DNA of 64,000 bases from Bacillus sp. JCM 19034 (GTDB lineage Bacteria; Bacillota; Bacilli; Bacillales; Bacillaceae_D). The notes beneath the pieces are model-generated. The model did not search any database, was not told the origin of the DNA, and saw only the letters and a program-made list of their open reading frames with translations. Within the stretch, counting starts at the first letter, position 1; each line of letters begins with the position of its first letter. A program made the translations under genes and the position numbers. The stretch covers positions 1-64,000 of the forward strand of contig NZ_BAXR01000009.1 in assembly GCF_001310635.1 (NCBI RefSeq). The letters are read 5' to 3'. This document shows positions 17,016-26,487 of the stretch, one piece after another.

Positions 17016-18557
17016 ATGTCAAAAATTGATGTTTCCAAATATGAAAAAAAGATGATTTTACGAAATATTAAACAAGAAGATTTTCTTGAAATTATAGAAA
17101 TGCAAAAGCTATGCTTCCCTAATATGGAGCCATGGAGGATTGAGCATTTACAAAGCCATGTGGAGCATTTCCCTGAAGGGCAATTTTGCGTTGAATATGA
17201 TGGGATAATTATCGGCTCGTGTGCTAGTTTAATTATTAATTTTGATGAGTATGATGATCAGCATACATGGGCTGAAATTACGGATCAAGGATACATTACG
17301 AATCATGATCCAGAAGGATATAATTTGTATGGTATTGAGATAATGGTACACCCAGATTATCGAAGGATGAAAATTGGTCGACGGTTATATGAAGCACGTA
17401 AAGATTTGGCTCGAGAATTAAATTTAAAAAGTATTATTATCGGCGGGCGCATTCCAAATTATTATAAATATGCGGAAGATCTCACGCCACGTCAATATGT
17501 AGAAGAAGTGACGATGCACAATATTTTCGACCCTGTTTTAACGTTTCAAATAATGAATGGTTTTACACTAAAGCGGGTTAACCCTAATTATTTACATGAC
17601 GATAAGGCTTCGTTAAAATATGCAACGTTAATGGAATGGAACAATATTGATTATCGCTCTACTACTCCGAAAAGGCAATTTAAAACATCGTTCCCCGTCC
17701 GGATTACGACGATTCAGTACGAAATGAAGAAAATATCCTCATTTGAGGATTTTGCGATTCAATGTGAGTATTATACTGATGTTGCAGCTAGCTTTCAATC
17801 AGATTTTGCTGTGTTCCCAGAAATTTTTACTTTGCAGCTTCTATCGTTTCTCCCAGAGAAGAGTCCAAGTTTAGCGATTCGTCGTCTGACGGAATTTACT
17901 GAGGATTATTTGGATTTATTTACAAACTTAGCTGTTAAATACAATGTGAATATTATTGGGGGTTCACATTTTGTTGAGGAAGATGGGAAAATTTATAATA
18001 TCTCGTATTTATTTAGACGTGATGGGACGATAGAAAAACAATATAAACTCCATATTACACCAAATGAGAAAAGGTTTTGGGGAATTTCAGCAGGAGATAA
18101 AGTACACGTATTTGATACGGACTGTGGAAAAATTGCTATACAAATATGTTACGATATCGAATTTCCAGAGCTTGGTCGTATTGCTGTTGATAAAGGAGCT
18201 AACATAATCTTTACCCCGTTTTGTACTGATGACCGCCAAGGTTACTTACGTGTCAGGTATTGTTCACAAGCTCGTGCAATAGAAAACCAAGTTTATACGG
18301 TTCTTTCCGGAACTGTTGGCAATTTAACAGACGTTGAAAATATGGATATACAATATGCTCAATCAGGTATATTCAGTCCGTCAGATTTTACTTTTGCACG
18401 TGACGGAATTGTTGGTGAATGTCAACCAAATATTGAAACAGTCGTTGTAGGAGATGTCGATTTAGAACTTTTACGACGAAATCGGAGAGCTGGGAGTGTC
18501 AGGCAATTAAAAGATCGTAGACATGATATTTATGCGATTGATTACCGCCAAAATTAA
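17016..18557 (+). CDS. yhcX: GNAT acetyltransferase / carbon-nitrogen hydrolase fusion (YhcX)
   Basis: A 513-residue two-domain enzyme matching B. subtilis YhcX in arrangement. Residues 1-215 are a GNAT acetyltransferase (ILRNIKQEDFLEIIEMQKLC, acetyl-CoA loop VHPDYRRMKIGRRLYEARK). Residues about 225-510 are a nitrilase-superfamily hydrolase: Glu in FAVFPEIFTLQ, Lys in EKQYKLHITPNEKRFW, and Cys in IAIQICYDIEFPELGR form the Glu-Lys-Cys triad. Substrates are unknown; amidase activity is the family expectation. ATG 17016 follows AGGGGTGAA and is preferred to ATG 16983. It appears monocistronic. Confidence 0.9.
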   Translation: MSKIDVSKYEKKMILRNIKQEDFLEIIEMQKLCFPNMEPWRIEHLQSHVEHFPEGQFCVEYDGIIIGSCASLIINFDEYDDQHTWAEITDQGYITNHDPEGYNLYGIEIMVHPDYRRMKIGRRLYEARKDLARELNLKSIIIGGRIPNYYKYAEDLTPRQYVEEVTMHNIFDPVLTFQIMNGFTLKRVNPNYLHDDKASLKYATLMEWNNIDYRSTTPKRQFKTSFPVRITTIQYEMKKISSFEDFAIQCEYYTDVAASFQSDFAVFPEIFTLQLLSFLPEKSPSLAIRRLTEFTEDYLDLFTNLAVKYNVNIIGGSHFVEEDGKIYNISYLFRRDGTIEKQYKLHITPNEKRFWGISAGDKVHVFDTDCGKIAIQICYDIEFPELGRIAVDKGANIIFTPFCTDDRQGYLRVRYCSQARAIENQVYTVLSGTVGNLTDVENMDIQYAQSGIFSPSDFTFARDGIVGECQPNIETVVVGDVDLELLRRNRRAGSVRQLKDRRHDIYAIDYRQN

Positions 18558-18645
18558 CGTTAGACTTTATATGTTGGTACTTTATTCATAGTTTACTCTC
18601 ACTTCTTGCAGGTAATGATGAGAAAGATAGCAAGGAGGATGAGAG

Positions 18646-19164
18646 ATGAAGGTTGTTGTAAGAAAGTCTTTTGAAAGATCCTATTTATTTGCATTTTTCA
18701 TGTGTATGCTTAGTTTGATATTCTTTCTAGTCACTTATTTTCAAATGGAGCAGCAAGTAGTTGATTGGCATGTTACGGTCGTTAGTGAAGATTTGTTATA
18801 TACTGGCGATGTTTCAACGATTCATCTATATGTTGTTGATGAATTCAATGAACCAATTGAAGATGCCAATATTTCAGCAATTTTTGATCGACCTGAAACC
18901 GTTCATCAAATAGAAAAAACATTTACATCGATTGGGAATGGCTTATATGAAGCGAATGTTATATTTTCGGTTCCAGGGCAATGGGTCTCCTTGATCGAAG
19001 CTAAAAAAGGGAGAAATGTCTATCAAAATCAATTGTTTCTTACGGTGGAAGGGGAAATTGCAGCACGCAGCCGTAGAGATCCTGATGACTTATTTAATTT
19101 GAACCAGTCATTACCAGATGATCTAGAAATTGAATTACAACGAATATTTAAACGATCACAATAA
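18646..19164 (+). CDS. membrane-anchored FixH/YtkA-like protein
   Basis: A 172-residue protein with one N-terminal membrane helix (residues about 14-34) and an extracytoplasmic beta-rich domain. The stretch YTGDVSTIHLYVVDEFNEPI, followed by ANISAIFDRPE and FSVPGQWVSLIEAKKGRNVY, resembles FixH/YtkA-like Ig-type domains. The C-terminal 30 residues are charged. Such proteins are often linked to metal or cytochrome oxidase handling, but no partner gene is present. The ribosome site AAGGAGGATGAG is strong. A terminator follows directly. Confidence 0.65.
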   Translation: MKVVVRKSFERSYLFAFFMCMLSLIFFLVTYFQMEQQVVDWHVTVVSEDLLYTGDVSTIHLYVVDEFNEPIEDANISAIFDRPETVHQIEKTFTSIGNGLYEANVIFSVPGQWVSLIEAKKGRNVYQNQLFLTVEGEIAARSRRDPDDLFNLNQSLPDDLEIELQRIFKRSQ

Positions 19165-19169
19165 TAATT

Positions 19170-19202
19170 GGGTTTGTCTTCTTGGCAAATCCAGTTTTTT
19201 TT
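19170..19202 (+). terminator. intrinsic terminator
   Basis: GGGTTTG and CAAATCC (one wobble) pair around a 9-base loop. AGTTTTTTTT follows. Confidence 0.8.
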
Positions 19203-19292
19203 GAGCACAGACAACATTGTTCTTAATTGTCACTAATGTTAAGAGACGATATACTTTTAAATAAATAGGGAGAAATAGAAAAGAGGGATAGT

Positions 19293-20504
19293 TTGAAACG
19301 TTCACATATTACAGGAAGTTTTCAATTAATGAAATCATTAAATCGCTCGGTTATTTTGACTATTATTCGAGAACATGGACCGATTTCAAGAGCTGATATT
19401 GCAAAGCAAACGAAATTAACACCACCAACTGTAACAAACATTGTCTCAGAATTACTAGAAACCGGTATTATTAAGGAGAGTGCTATTGGTGAATCAAAAG
19501 GTGGACGAAAGCCGATCTTGCTAACAATTGAAGCAAAGCATTCATTTATTATCGGTGTCGATGTCGGTGGCCATTCAGTAAGGGCGGTGTTAACGGATCT
19601 TGATGCAACGATAGATAAACAAGTAACCCACGCCTTACCTCCAAAAATGGATGAACATGCATTCTTAAATGTATTAAAGAAAGTGATTATGCATTTAATC
19701 GAACGTACTACTTGTTCAAAAGATAAAATTATTGGTATAGGGGTAGGGATGCATGGCATTGTCGATCATCAAAGCGGGGTTGCAGTTTTTGCACCAAATT
19801 TTAACCTTTCACACATACCCATTAAGGAACGGTTGGAACAAACCTTTGGGATTACAACTTATGTTGAAAATGATGCCCGAGCACTTGCTTTAGGAGAATC
19901 ATGGTTTGGAAACGGAAAAGACATTGACCATGTACTCTGTGTAAATGTTGGTACAGGAATTGGAGCAGGTGTCATATTAAATAATGAATTATTTTATGGG
20001 CATCATGGTACAGCAGGTGAAATTGGCCATACGATTGTTGATATAAACGGGGAGAAATGCCAATGTGGTAGCTATGGTTGTTTGCAAACAGTAGCGAGTA
20101 GTATCGCACTTCAAGAAAGAGCATTAGAACAACTGAAAAAAGGACGAGAATCGATTCTAACCACTGAAGGGTTAACTGGAGAGCGTATTCATGAATGTGC
20201 TCTGAAGGGTGACCGATTATCGATTGAAATATTGGCTGAAACAGGAACCTATTTAGGCGTAGGTATTTTAAATATGATTCATTTTATGAATCCTGAAAAA
20301 GTAATTATTGGTGGTGGTGTTTCAAGAGCAGGAGATTTCGTTTTAGAGCCGTTGAAAAAAGTAATACGAACGAAAGCACTGACAGAAGAGGCAAGAAATA
20401 CTGAAATTGCTTTATCACACTTAGGAGAAAATGGAACGGTTATTGGTGCGGTGACTATTGTATTGAAGCAAATTTTTACAAGAAATAATGCTGTTTCAAT
20501 ATAA
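19293..20504 (+). CDS. ROK-family transcriptional repressor (XylR/NagC type)
   Basis: A 403-residue protein. Residues 1-75 form a winged helix-turn-helix (NRSVILTIIREHGPISRADI, then TPPTVTNIVSELLETGII). Residues about 85-400 form a ROK sugar-binding fold with IIGVDVGGHSVRAVLTDLD and the zinc-binding motif GEKCQCGSYGC. GTGIGAG and HHGTAGEIGH are also present. Such regulators bind a sugar or sugar phosphate as inducer. It precedes galK by 65 bases in the same direction, so control of the Leloir genes is inferred. The start is TTG after AAGAGGGA. Confidence 0.88.
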   Translation: MKRSHITGSFQLMKSLNRSVILTIIREHGPISRADIAKQTKLTPPTVTNIVSELLETGIIKESAIGESKGGRKPILLTIEAKHSFIIGVDVGGHSVRAVLTDLDATIDKQVTHALPPKMDEHAFLNVLKKVIMHLIERTTCSKDKIIGIGVGMHGIVDHQSGVAVFAPNFNLSHIPIKERLEQTFGITTYVENDARALALGESWFGNGKDIDHVLCVNVGTGIGAGVILNNELFYGHHGTAGEIGHTIVDINGEKCQCGSYGCLQTVASSIALQERALEQLKKGRESILTTEGLTGERIHECALKGDRLSIEILAETGTYLGVGILNMIHFMNPEKVIIGGGVSRAGDFVLEPLKKVIRTKALTEEARNTEIALSHLGENGTVIGAVTIVLKQIFTRNNAVSI

Positions 20505-20569
20505 TATCTATGATATAATACTTAATAAAATAAATTAAGAAACTTATCGTAGGCTATTGGAGGTTTGTA

Positions 20570-21736
20570 ATGGATAATCAATTAGTTAAGGATTGCTTTA
20601 TGAAAGAGTTTTCAGCAAATTCTTTAGAACAGGTACGTACTTTTTTTGCACCGGGACGAGTTAATTTAATTGGTGAACATACCGATTATAACGGAGGCTT
20701 TGTCTTTCCTACAGCATTAACAATCGGAACATACATGGCGATCCGTCCACGTGAAGACGAACTTTGTACGTTAACTAGTACAAACTTTGATCAGAAGGTG
20801 AGCTTTTCACTTGATGATGTCACCTATAAAGATGAGGATGATTGGGGGAATTACCCTAAAGGGATTATCAATGAGCTGCTTAAGGTAACAGATTCCTTAA
20901 AAGGAATAGATGTCGTTTATCATGGGACAATTCCAAATGGAGCAGGGTTATCATCGTCTGCTTCAATAGGAATGGTTACTGCTTTTGGGTTAAGTGAATT
21001 ATTTGATGTTTCTTTATCTAGAGTTGAGCTAGCGAAGCTTTGTCAGCGTATGGAAAATCACTTTATAGGAGTGAACAGTGGAATAATGGATCAGTATGCT
21101 GTCGGTTTATGTAAAGAAAAGCATGCGATTTATTTAAATACGAATACAATGGAAGCACATGATGTCCCGCTCGAACTTGGTCCACATAAAATTGTCATTA
21201 CGAACACAAACAAAAGACGTGGTTTAGCGGATTCGAAATATAATGAACGTCGAGCAGAATGTGAAGAAGCATTAGCGATTATCAAGCAATATCGACCTGA
21301 GTGGAATACATTAAGCGATGCGAAGGTCGATGATCTAGCTTTCATTGAAGCTACGTTAGACGATGATGTTTTGTATCGCCGAGTAAAGCATATCGTGACG
21401 GAAAATGCACGAACAGAGGATGCGAAATTAGCTCTTGAATCTGGTGATTTAAAACGATTTGGCAAAAGAATGCTAGAATCACATATTTCATTACGTGATG
21501 ATTATGAGGTAACAGGTGAAGCGTTAGATGCCTTATTTGATGCACAACGTGTAATCGATGGCTGCATTGGAACGAGAATGACAGGAGCAGGCTTTGGCGG
21601 CTGCTCTGTGAGTATCGTTGTAGAGGACCAAGTTGCTGCATTTAAAGAACAGGTTGAAAAGACGTATAAGGCATTAACGGGATTAGAGCCATCTTTTTAT
21701 ATCTGTGAAGCAGGAAATGGCGTTTCGGAAATTTAA
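20570..21736 (+). CDS. galK: galactokinase
   Basis: A 388-residue GHMP kinase. The galactokinase signature GRVNLIGEHTDYNGGFVFPT is at residues about 28-47, the ATP loop GAGLSSSASIGM near 125, the acidic base region GVNSGIMDQY follows, and the C-terminal GAGFGGCSVSIV motif is near 345. It phosphorylates alpha-galactose at C1 with ATP, the first step of the Leloir pathway. The ribosome site TTGGAGG precedes ATG. galE follows after 27 bases. A TATAAT hexamer about 50 bases upstream could allow separate initiation. Confidence 0.96.
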   Translation: MDNQLVKDCFMKEFSANSLEQVRTFFAPGRVNLIGEHTDYNGGFVFPTALTIGTYMAIRPREDELCTLTSTNFDQKVSFSLDDVTYKDEDDWGNYPKGIINELLKVTDSLKGIDVVYHGTIPNGAGLSSSASIGMVTAFGLSELFDVSLSRVELAKLCQRMENHFIGVNSGIMDQYAVGLCKEKHAIYLNTNTMEAHDVPLELGPHKIVITNTNKRRGLADSKYNERRAECEEALAIIKQYRPEWNTLSDAKVDDLAFIEATLDDDVLYRRVKHIVTENARTEDAKLALESGDLKRFGKRMLESHISLRDDYEVTGEALDALFDAQRVIDGCIGTRMTGAGFGGCSVSIVVEDQVAAFKEQVEKTYKALTGLEPSFYICEAGNGVSEI

Positions 21737-21763
21737 AAATAGAGTGGCAAAGGAGGAACTACA

Positions 21764-22750
21764 ATGGCAATTTTAGTTGTTGGAGGAGCAGGTTATATTG
21801 GAAGTCACACTGTTATGTATTTGCGTGAACAAGGTGAGGACGTTGTTATAATAGATAGTCTTGAAACAGGTCATAAAGAAGCTACATTAGGTGCAACATT
21901 CTATGAGGGCTCTACTGAGGATGAAGCAATTTTAGATGAAATTTTTTCGAAGCATGAGATAGACTCAGTCATTCACTTTGCAGCTTATTCATTAGTTGGC
22001 GAAAGTGTTGGAAATCCTTTAAAGTACTATGAAAATAATGTATTAGGGACTTATAAGCTCGTGAAGAAAATGCAGGAGCATGATGTGTCACGCATAGTCT
22101 TCTCATCAACTGCAGCAACTTACGGTGAACCTGTTTCGATACCAATTAAAGAATCAGATCCGACTATTCCAACTAATCCATATGGAGAGACGAAACTGGC
22201 CATTGAACGAATGTTGAAATGGTGTGACCAAGCATATGGACTAAGGTCGGTTTGCTTACGTTATTTTAATGCAGCTGGAGCTGACCCAAATGGGAAGATT
22301 GGTGAGGATCATACACCTGAATCACATTTAATTCCAATTGTATTACAAGTTGCATTAGGGCAACGAGATCACGTGCAAATTTTTGGAGATGATTATGATA
22401 CAAAAGATGGTAGCTGTATACGTGATTACATCCATGTTCTAGATCTAGCTCAAGCTCATTACTTAGCCGTGCAATCTTTACGAGAAAAATCCGAAAGTGC
22501 AATTTATAACTTAGGCAATGGTGCTGGATTTACGGTAAAAGAAGTGATTGAAACTTGTCGGGAAGTGACTGGTCAACCTATTCCTGCACATGTAGCTTCA
22601 AGACGAGCAGGAGATCCAGCAACATTGATTGCTTCATCACAAAGAGCAAAAGAGGAATTAGGCTGGCAGCCAAAGTATCCTGCGTTAAAAGAAATTATTA
22701 CACATGCTTGGAATTGGCACAAAGCTCATCCAAATGGTTTTAGTTCTTAA
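21764..22750 (+). CDS. galE: UDP-glucose 4-epimerase
   Basis: A 328-residue extended short-chain dehydrogenase. The NAD loop is VVGGAGYIGSHTVMYL at the N-terminus. The catalytic Ser is in FSSTAATYG, followed by the YxxxK pair in NPYGETKLAIERM. CLRYFNAAGADPNGKIGEDH is the UDP-sugar-binding segment. It interconverts UDP-galactose and UDP-glucose. The ribosome site AAAGGAGGAA is ideal. A strong terminator follows. Confidence 0.96.
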   Translation: MAILVVGGAGYIGSHTVMYLREQGEDVVIIDSLETGHKEATLGATFYEGSTEDEAILDEIFSKHEIDSVIHFAAYSLVGESVGNPLKYYENNVLGTYKLVKKMQEHDVSRIVFSSTAATYGEPVSIPIKESDPTIPTNPYGETKLAIERMLKWCDQAYGLRSVCLRYFNAAGADPNGKIGEDHTPESHLIPIVLQVALGQRDHVQIFGDDYDTKDGSCIRDYIHVLDLAQAHYLAVQSLREKSESAIYNLGNGAGFTVKEVIETCREVTGQPIPAHVASRRAGDPATLIASSQRAKEELGWQPKYPALKEIITHAWNWHKAHPNGFSS

Positions 22751-22756
22751 TCTGAA

Positions 22757-22807
22757 CAAAAAGTTACCTCAGTAAATTGGTATAACTGAGGTAACTTTTA
22801 TTTTTTT
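22757..22807 (+). terminator. galE terminator
   Basis: AAAAGTTACCTCAGT and ACTGAGGTAACTTTT form a 15-bp perfect stem followed by a T run. Confidence 0.94.
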
Positions 22808-22839
22808 AGAAAGACGTTCGATGTTTTTTAAAAAAGCAC

Positions 22840-22866
22840 TTGTAATTGGTAAGTTAATGGTATAAT
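22840..22866 (+). promoter_or_regulatory. promoter of the phosphoglucomutase gene (extended -10)
   Basis: TGGTATAAT is a consensus extended -10 element (hexamer at 22861-22866). TTGTAA at 22840-22845 is a weak -35. It lies after the galE terminator, so pgm has its own promoter. Confidence 0.6.
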
Positions 22867-22906
22867 AGTTGTTGGTTATGGATGAAATTGTTGAGGAGGA
22901 CCTGTT

Positions 22907-24642
22907 ATGAATTGGTATGAAAAATATGAACAGTGGGCAAGCTTCACAGATTTAGAAAATGATTTGAAACAGTCATTGGAGCAATTAAAAATCAGCCTGA
23001 TTTACTAGAAGATAGCTTTTATAAAAATTTAGAGTTCGGGACAGGTGGGATGCGTGGAGAGATTGGTCCTGGTACGAACCGGATGAATACATATACGATT
23101 CGCCGAGCGGCAGAAGGATTAGCGAGGTACATAGAATCACAAGGGAAAACAGCAAAAAAACGTGGAGTAGCCATTGCGTTTGATTCTAGACATAAGTCAA
23201 AAGAATTTGCGTTAGAAACGGCATTAACGTTGGGAAAGCACGGCATTCAAACGTATGTATTCGATGAATTGCGTCCTACGCCAGAGCTTTCTTTTGCTGT
23301 ACGTTATTTACATGCTGCAGGGGGAGTTGTGATTACGGCAAGTCATAATCCACCTGAATACAATGGATTTAAAGTGTACGGTGACGATGGTGGTCAGCTT
23401 CCTCCAGGTCCTGCAGAAGAACTAGTTCAGTATGTGAATTCGGTAGAGAATGAGTTGGAAATTTCCGTTGCTAATGAAAGTGAATTAAAGGACAGTCAAT
23501 TATTGAAATTTGTATCTGAAGAGATCGATGAAGCGTATAATAAGGCACTTTCCTCTATTCTTATTCAAAAAAGCTTAAGCAAAGAAGCAGGTCGTGATGT
23601 GAAGATTGTTTTTACACCATTACATGGTGCGGCAAATCTTCCGGTTAGACGTGCGTTAGAAAGTAATGGATTTACAAATGTAATAACTGTATCAGAACAA
23701 GAGTTGCCAGATCCAAACTTTTCAACGGTAGGCTCGCCTAATCCAGAAGAACATGCTGCATTCAAGCTGGCAATTGAGCTAGGAGAAAAGGAAAATGCGG
23801 ACGTATTATTAGCAACGGATCCAGACGGGGACCGTGTTGGTGTAGCTGTTAGAAATCACGAAGGAGAGTTTGTAGTTCTAACTGGAAACCAGACCGGAGC
23901 TCTTATGTTAGATTACATCTTAACAGAAAAGCAACGTCAACAATCGTTACCTGAAAATGGTGTTGTATTAAAAACAATCGTCACTTCTGAAATTGGCCGT
24001 GCGATAGCAGATCGTTTCAAAATGACGTCAGTAGATACGTTAACTGGCTTTAAATTTATTGGTGAGAAAATCAAACAGTATGAACAGTCAGGAGAACATC
24101 AATTTTTATTTGGGTATGAGGAGAGCTACGGCTATTTAATTGGTGACTTTGTCCGCGATAAAGATGCTGTGCAAGCGTGCTTATTTGCTGCAGAGCTAAC
24201 TGCTTATTACAAAACGAGAGAACTGACATTATATGATGGATTATTAGAAGTGTTTGATAAATACGGATACTATCAAGAAGGTTTAGAATCACTTACACTA
24301 AAAGGGAAGGCGGGTGTTGAAAAAATTCAGCATATTTTAGCGACCTTCCGTAGTGAACCACAGACGGTTATCGGTGGTGAAAAGGTCGTAACAGTTGAAG
24401 ATTATCAAACGAGTATCGCGACACACTTAGAAACAGGTCAAACGAATGAAATTACGTTACCTAAATCAAATGTTTTAAAATATAAGCTTGCTGATCAGTC
24501 TTGGTTCTGTATTCGTCCGTCTGGAACTGAGCCAAAAGTGAAATTTTATTTTGGTGTCAACAAAGGAACGTTAGAAGAGAGTCAAAAAGCGTTACAATCA
24601 TTAAGAACAAATGTTATGGCGAAAGTTCAATCACTTGTATAA
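22907..24642 (+). CDS. pgcA: alpha-phosphoglucomutase/phosphomannomutase (5' frameshift)
   Basis: ATG 22907 follows GAGGAGGACC and opens [20 protein letters not shown]. The frame is lost near 22978, where one missing A in TTGGAGCAATT accounts for it. It resumes as [20 protein letters not shown] and [17 protein letters not shown], about 578 residues in total. The active-site serine loop is [18 protein letters not shown], the metal loop is [14 protein letters not shown], the sugar loop is GYEESYGYL and the phosphate loop is [14 protein letters not shown]. It interconverts glucose-1- and glucose-6-phosphate, feeding galactose-derived glucose-1-phosphate into glycolysis. Its place between galE and galT fits that use. 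Confidence 0.92.
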
Positions 24643-24650
24643 AGTGTTAA

Positions 24651-24685
24651 GTCTGCAAAGATCGTATTCTTTGCAGGCTTTTTTT
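24651..24685 (+). terminator. pgcA terminator
   Basis: GTCTGCAAAG and CTTTGCAGGC pair (one wobble) and are followed by seven T. The remaining bases to 24884 show no gene. Confidence 0.9.
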
Positions 24686-24884
24686 ATAAAGGATCTAAAA
24701 AGGTGAAGGCGAATTCGCAGGTGGCATCGGTTCAGTTTGTTACACGCATTAATGAAATTAGTAAAGCTTCAAAAATTGCAACATCATTTCCTAAGGAAAC
24801 TTTATTAAATAAATTTACTAACTTCTATGTTTAGTGTAAACTGAAGATGTGTATCTGATACTAAGATAACGAAAGGATGCGTGA

Positions 24885-26414
24885 ATGATGAGCATTCATA
24901 TGCAGATTGAGCGTTTAATTCAATATGGAGTACAAAAGGGTTTAGTAGAAAAAGAGGATGTTATTTGGACACGAAATCAATTATTGAATATTTTGTCATT
25001 GGATGCAGCTGAGGAAGTGACTGTAGCAGAAGAATGTTTAAATACACCTGTTACGATTTTAAACAATATTTTAGATTGGGCTGCAAAAGAGAAACAGCTT
25101 GAATCCAATTCCGTTGCGTACCGTGATCTTCTTGATACTGAATTGATGGGGGCTTTAACAAAACGTCCTTCTGAAGTAATTCGCAGCTTTTTTACTAAAT
25201 ATGAAGATGAAGGGCCGGATGCTGCAACAAACTATTTATATCAATTATGTAAAGACGTTCATTATATCCGGACAGATCGTATTGCAAAGAATGAGCATTG
25301 GTATGCGAATACGAATTATGGCGAGCTAGAAATCACGATTAATTTATCGAAGCCTGAGAAAGATCCGAAGGCAATTGCAGCTGCAAAAAAGCTTGAAAGC
25401 AATCATTATCCTAATTGTTTATTATGTGTTGAAAATGTAGGTTATCACGGACGAATTAATCATCCAGCACGACAAAATTTGCGAACAATACCAATTAAAC
25501 TGAATAATGAAAATTGGCATATCCAATTTTCACCGTATGTGTATTATAACGAGCATGCAATTGTTCTAAAAGAAAAACATGAGCCAATGAAGATAAGCCA
25601 TTTATCGTTTCAACGTCTTCTTGATTTTGTTGAACAGTTCCCTCATTATTTCTTAGGATCCAATGCTGACTTGCCAATCGTTGGAGGTTCAATTTTAAGT
25701 CATGATCATTTCCAAGGTGGAGCACATGATTTTCCGATGGCAAAAGCAGATATGGAAGAGTTATTTTCATTTGAACGTTTTCCTTCAGTACAAGCGGGAA
25801 TCGTGAAATGGCCCATGTCGGTATTACGATTACAGTCGAAAAATAAGGCAGAATTAGTACATGCTGCTGATTTTATTCTACAAGCTTGGCGTTCATATGA
25901 AGATCCAAAAGTAGATGTGTTAGCGTATACTGGTGATATACCACATAATACAATTACACCGATTGCCCGTATGAGGGGAGATTTATTTGAATTAGATTTA
26001 GTACTCCGCAATAATCGGACAACGGATCAGCATCCTGATGGTGTATTTCATCCTCATCAGCACGTTCACCATATAAAGAAAGAAAATATTGGGCTAATTG
26101 AAGTAATGGGGTTAGCTGTTCTCCCTGGACGTTTGAAAACGGAACTAAAGCAAGTTGCACACTATATCGCAGCGAGAGAACGCGGTGAAGCTGTAACGGC
26201 AATAGATGAAATTAAGCAACACTTAAAATGGGCTGAACAGGTAATGAGTAAACACACTTATATATCAGAAGAGTCATTTGAACAACTATTACGTCATGAG
26301 CTCGGTTCAGTATTTTTAGAAATTTTACATCATGCAGGTGTTTTTAAGCGTGATGAGGTTGGGAAAGCGGCGTTTCTTCGCTTTGCTTCTCACATTGGAG
26401 CGATGAGAGCATAA
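24885..26414 (+). CDS. galT: UDP-glucose-hexose-1-phosphate uridylyltransferase (class II GalT)
   Basis: A 509-residue protein of the long, Gram-positive type II GalT family. Motifs include NYPNCLLC-like NHYPNCLLCVENVGYHGRIN, the active-site region VGGSILSHDHFQGGAHDFPM (HxHFQGG) and DGVFHPHQHVHHIKKENIGL. It exchanges UMP between UDP-glucose and galactose-1-phosphate. ATG 24885 has AAAGGA seven bases upstream. The gene is separated from pgcA by a terminator, so it probably has its own promoter, not clearly visible. It completes the Leloir set. Confidence 0.94.
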   Translation: MMSIHMQIERLIQYGVQKGLVEKEDVIWTRNQLLNILSLDAAEEVTVAEECLNTPVTILNNILDWAAKEKQLESNSVAYRDLLDTELMGALTKRPSEVIRSFFTKYEDEGPDAATNYLYQLCKDVHYIRTDRIAKNEHWYANTNYGELEITINLSKPEKDPKAIAAAKKLESNHYPNCLLCVENVGYHGRINHPARQNLRTIPIKLNNENWHIQFSPYVYYNEHAIVLKEKHEPMKISHLSFQRLLDFVEQFPHYFLGSNADLPIVGGSILSHDHFQGGAHDFPMAKADMEELFSFERFPSVQAGIVKWPMSVLRLQSKNKAELVHAADFILQAWRSYEDPKVDVLAYTGDIPHNTITPIARMRGDLFELDLVLRNNRTTDQHPDGVFHPHQHVHHIKKENIGLIEVMGLAVLPGRLKTELKQVAHYIAARERGEAVTAIDEIKQHLKWAEQVMSKHTYISEESFEQLLRHELGSVFLEILHHAGVFKRDEVGKAAFLRFASHIGAMRA

Positions 26415-26487
26415 CAGGATAACACATGATTTCCCTCTTTCAATCATATAAAAATAAGAGAGCACGTATTGAAGGAGGGAATCTATA

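Noticed and set aside
22266..22502. Minus-strand open frames inside gal genes, and similar frames elsewhere
   Set aside because: They are fully antisense to well-conserved genes, lack ribosome sites and have unusual composition, so they are shadows.
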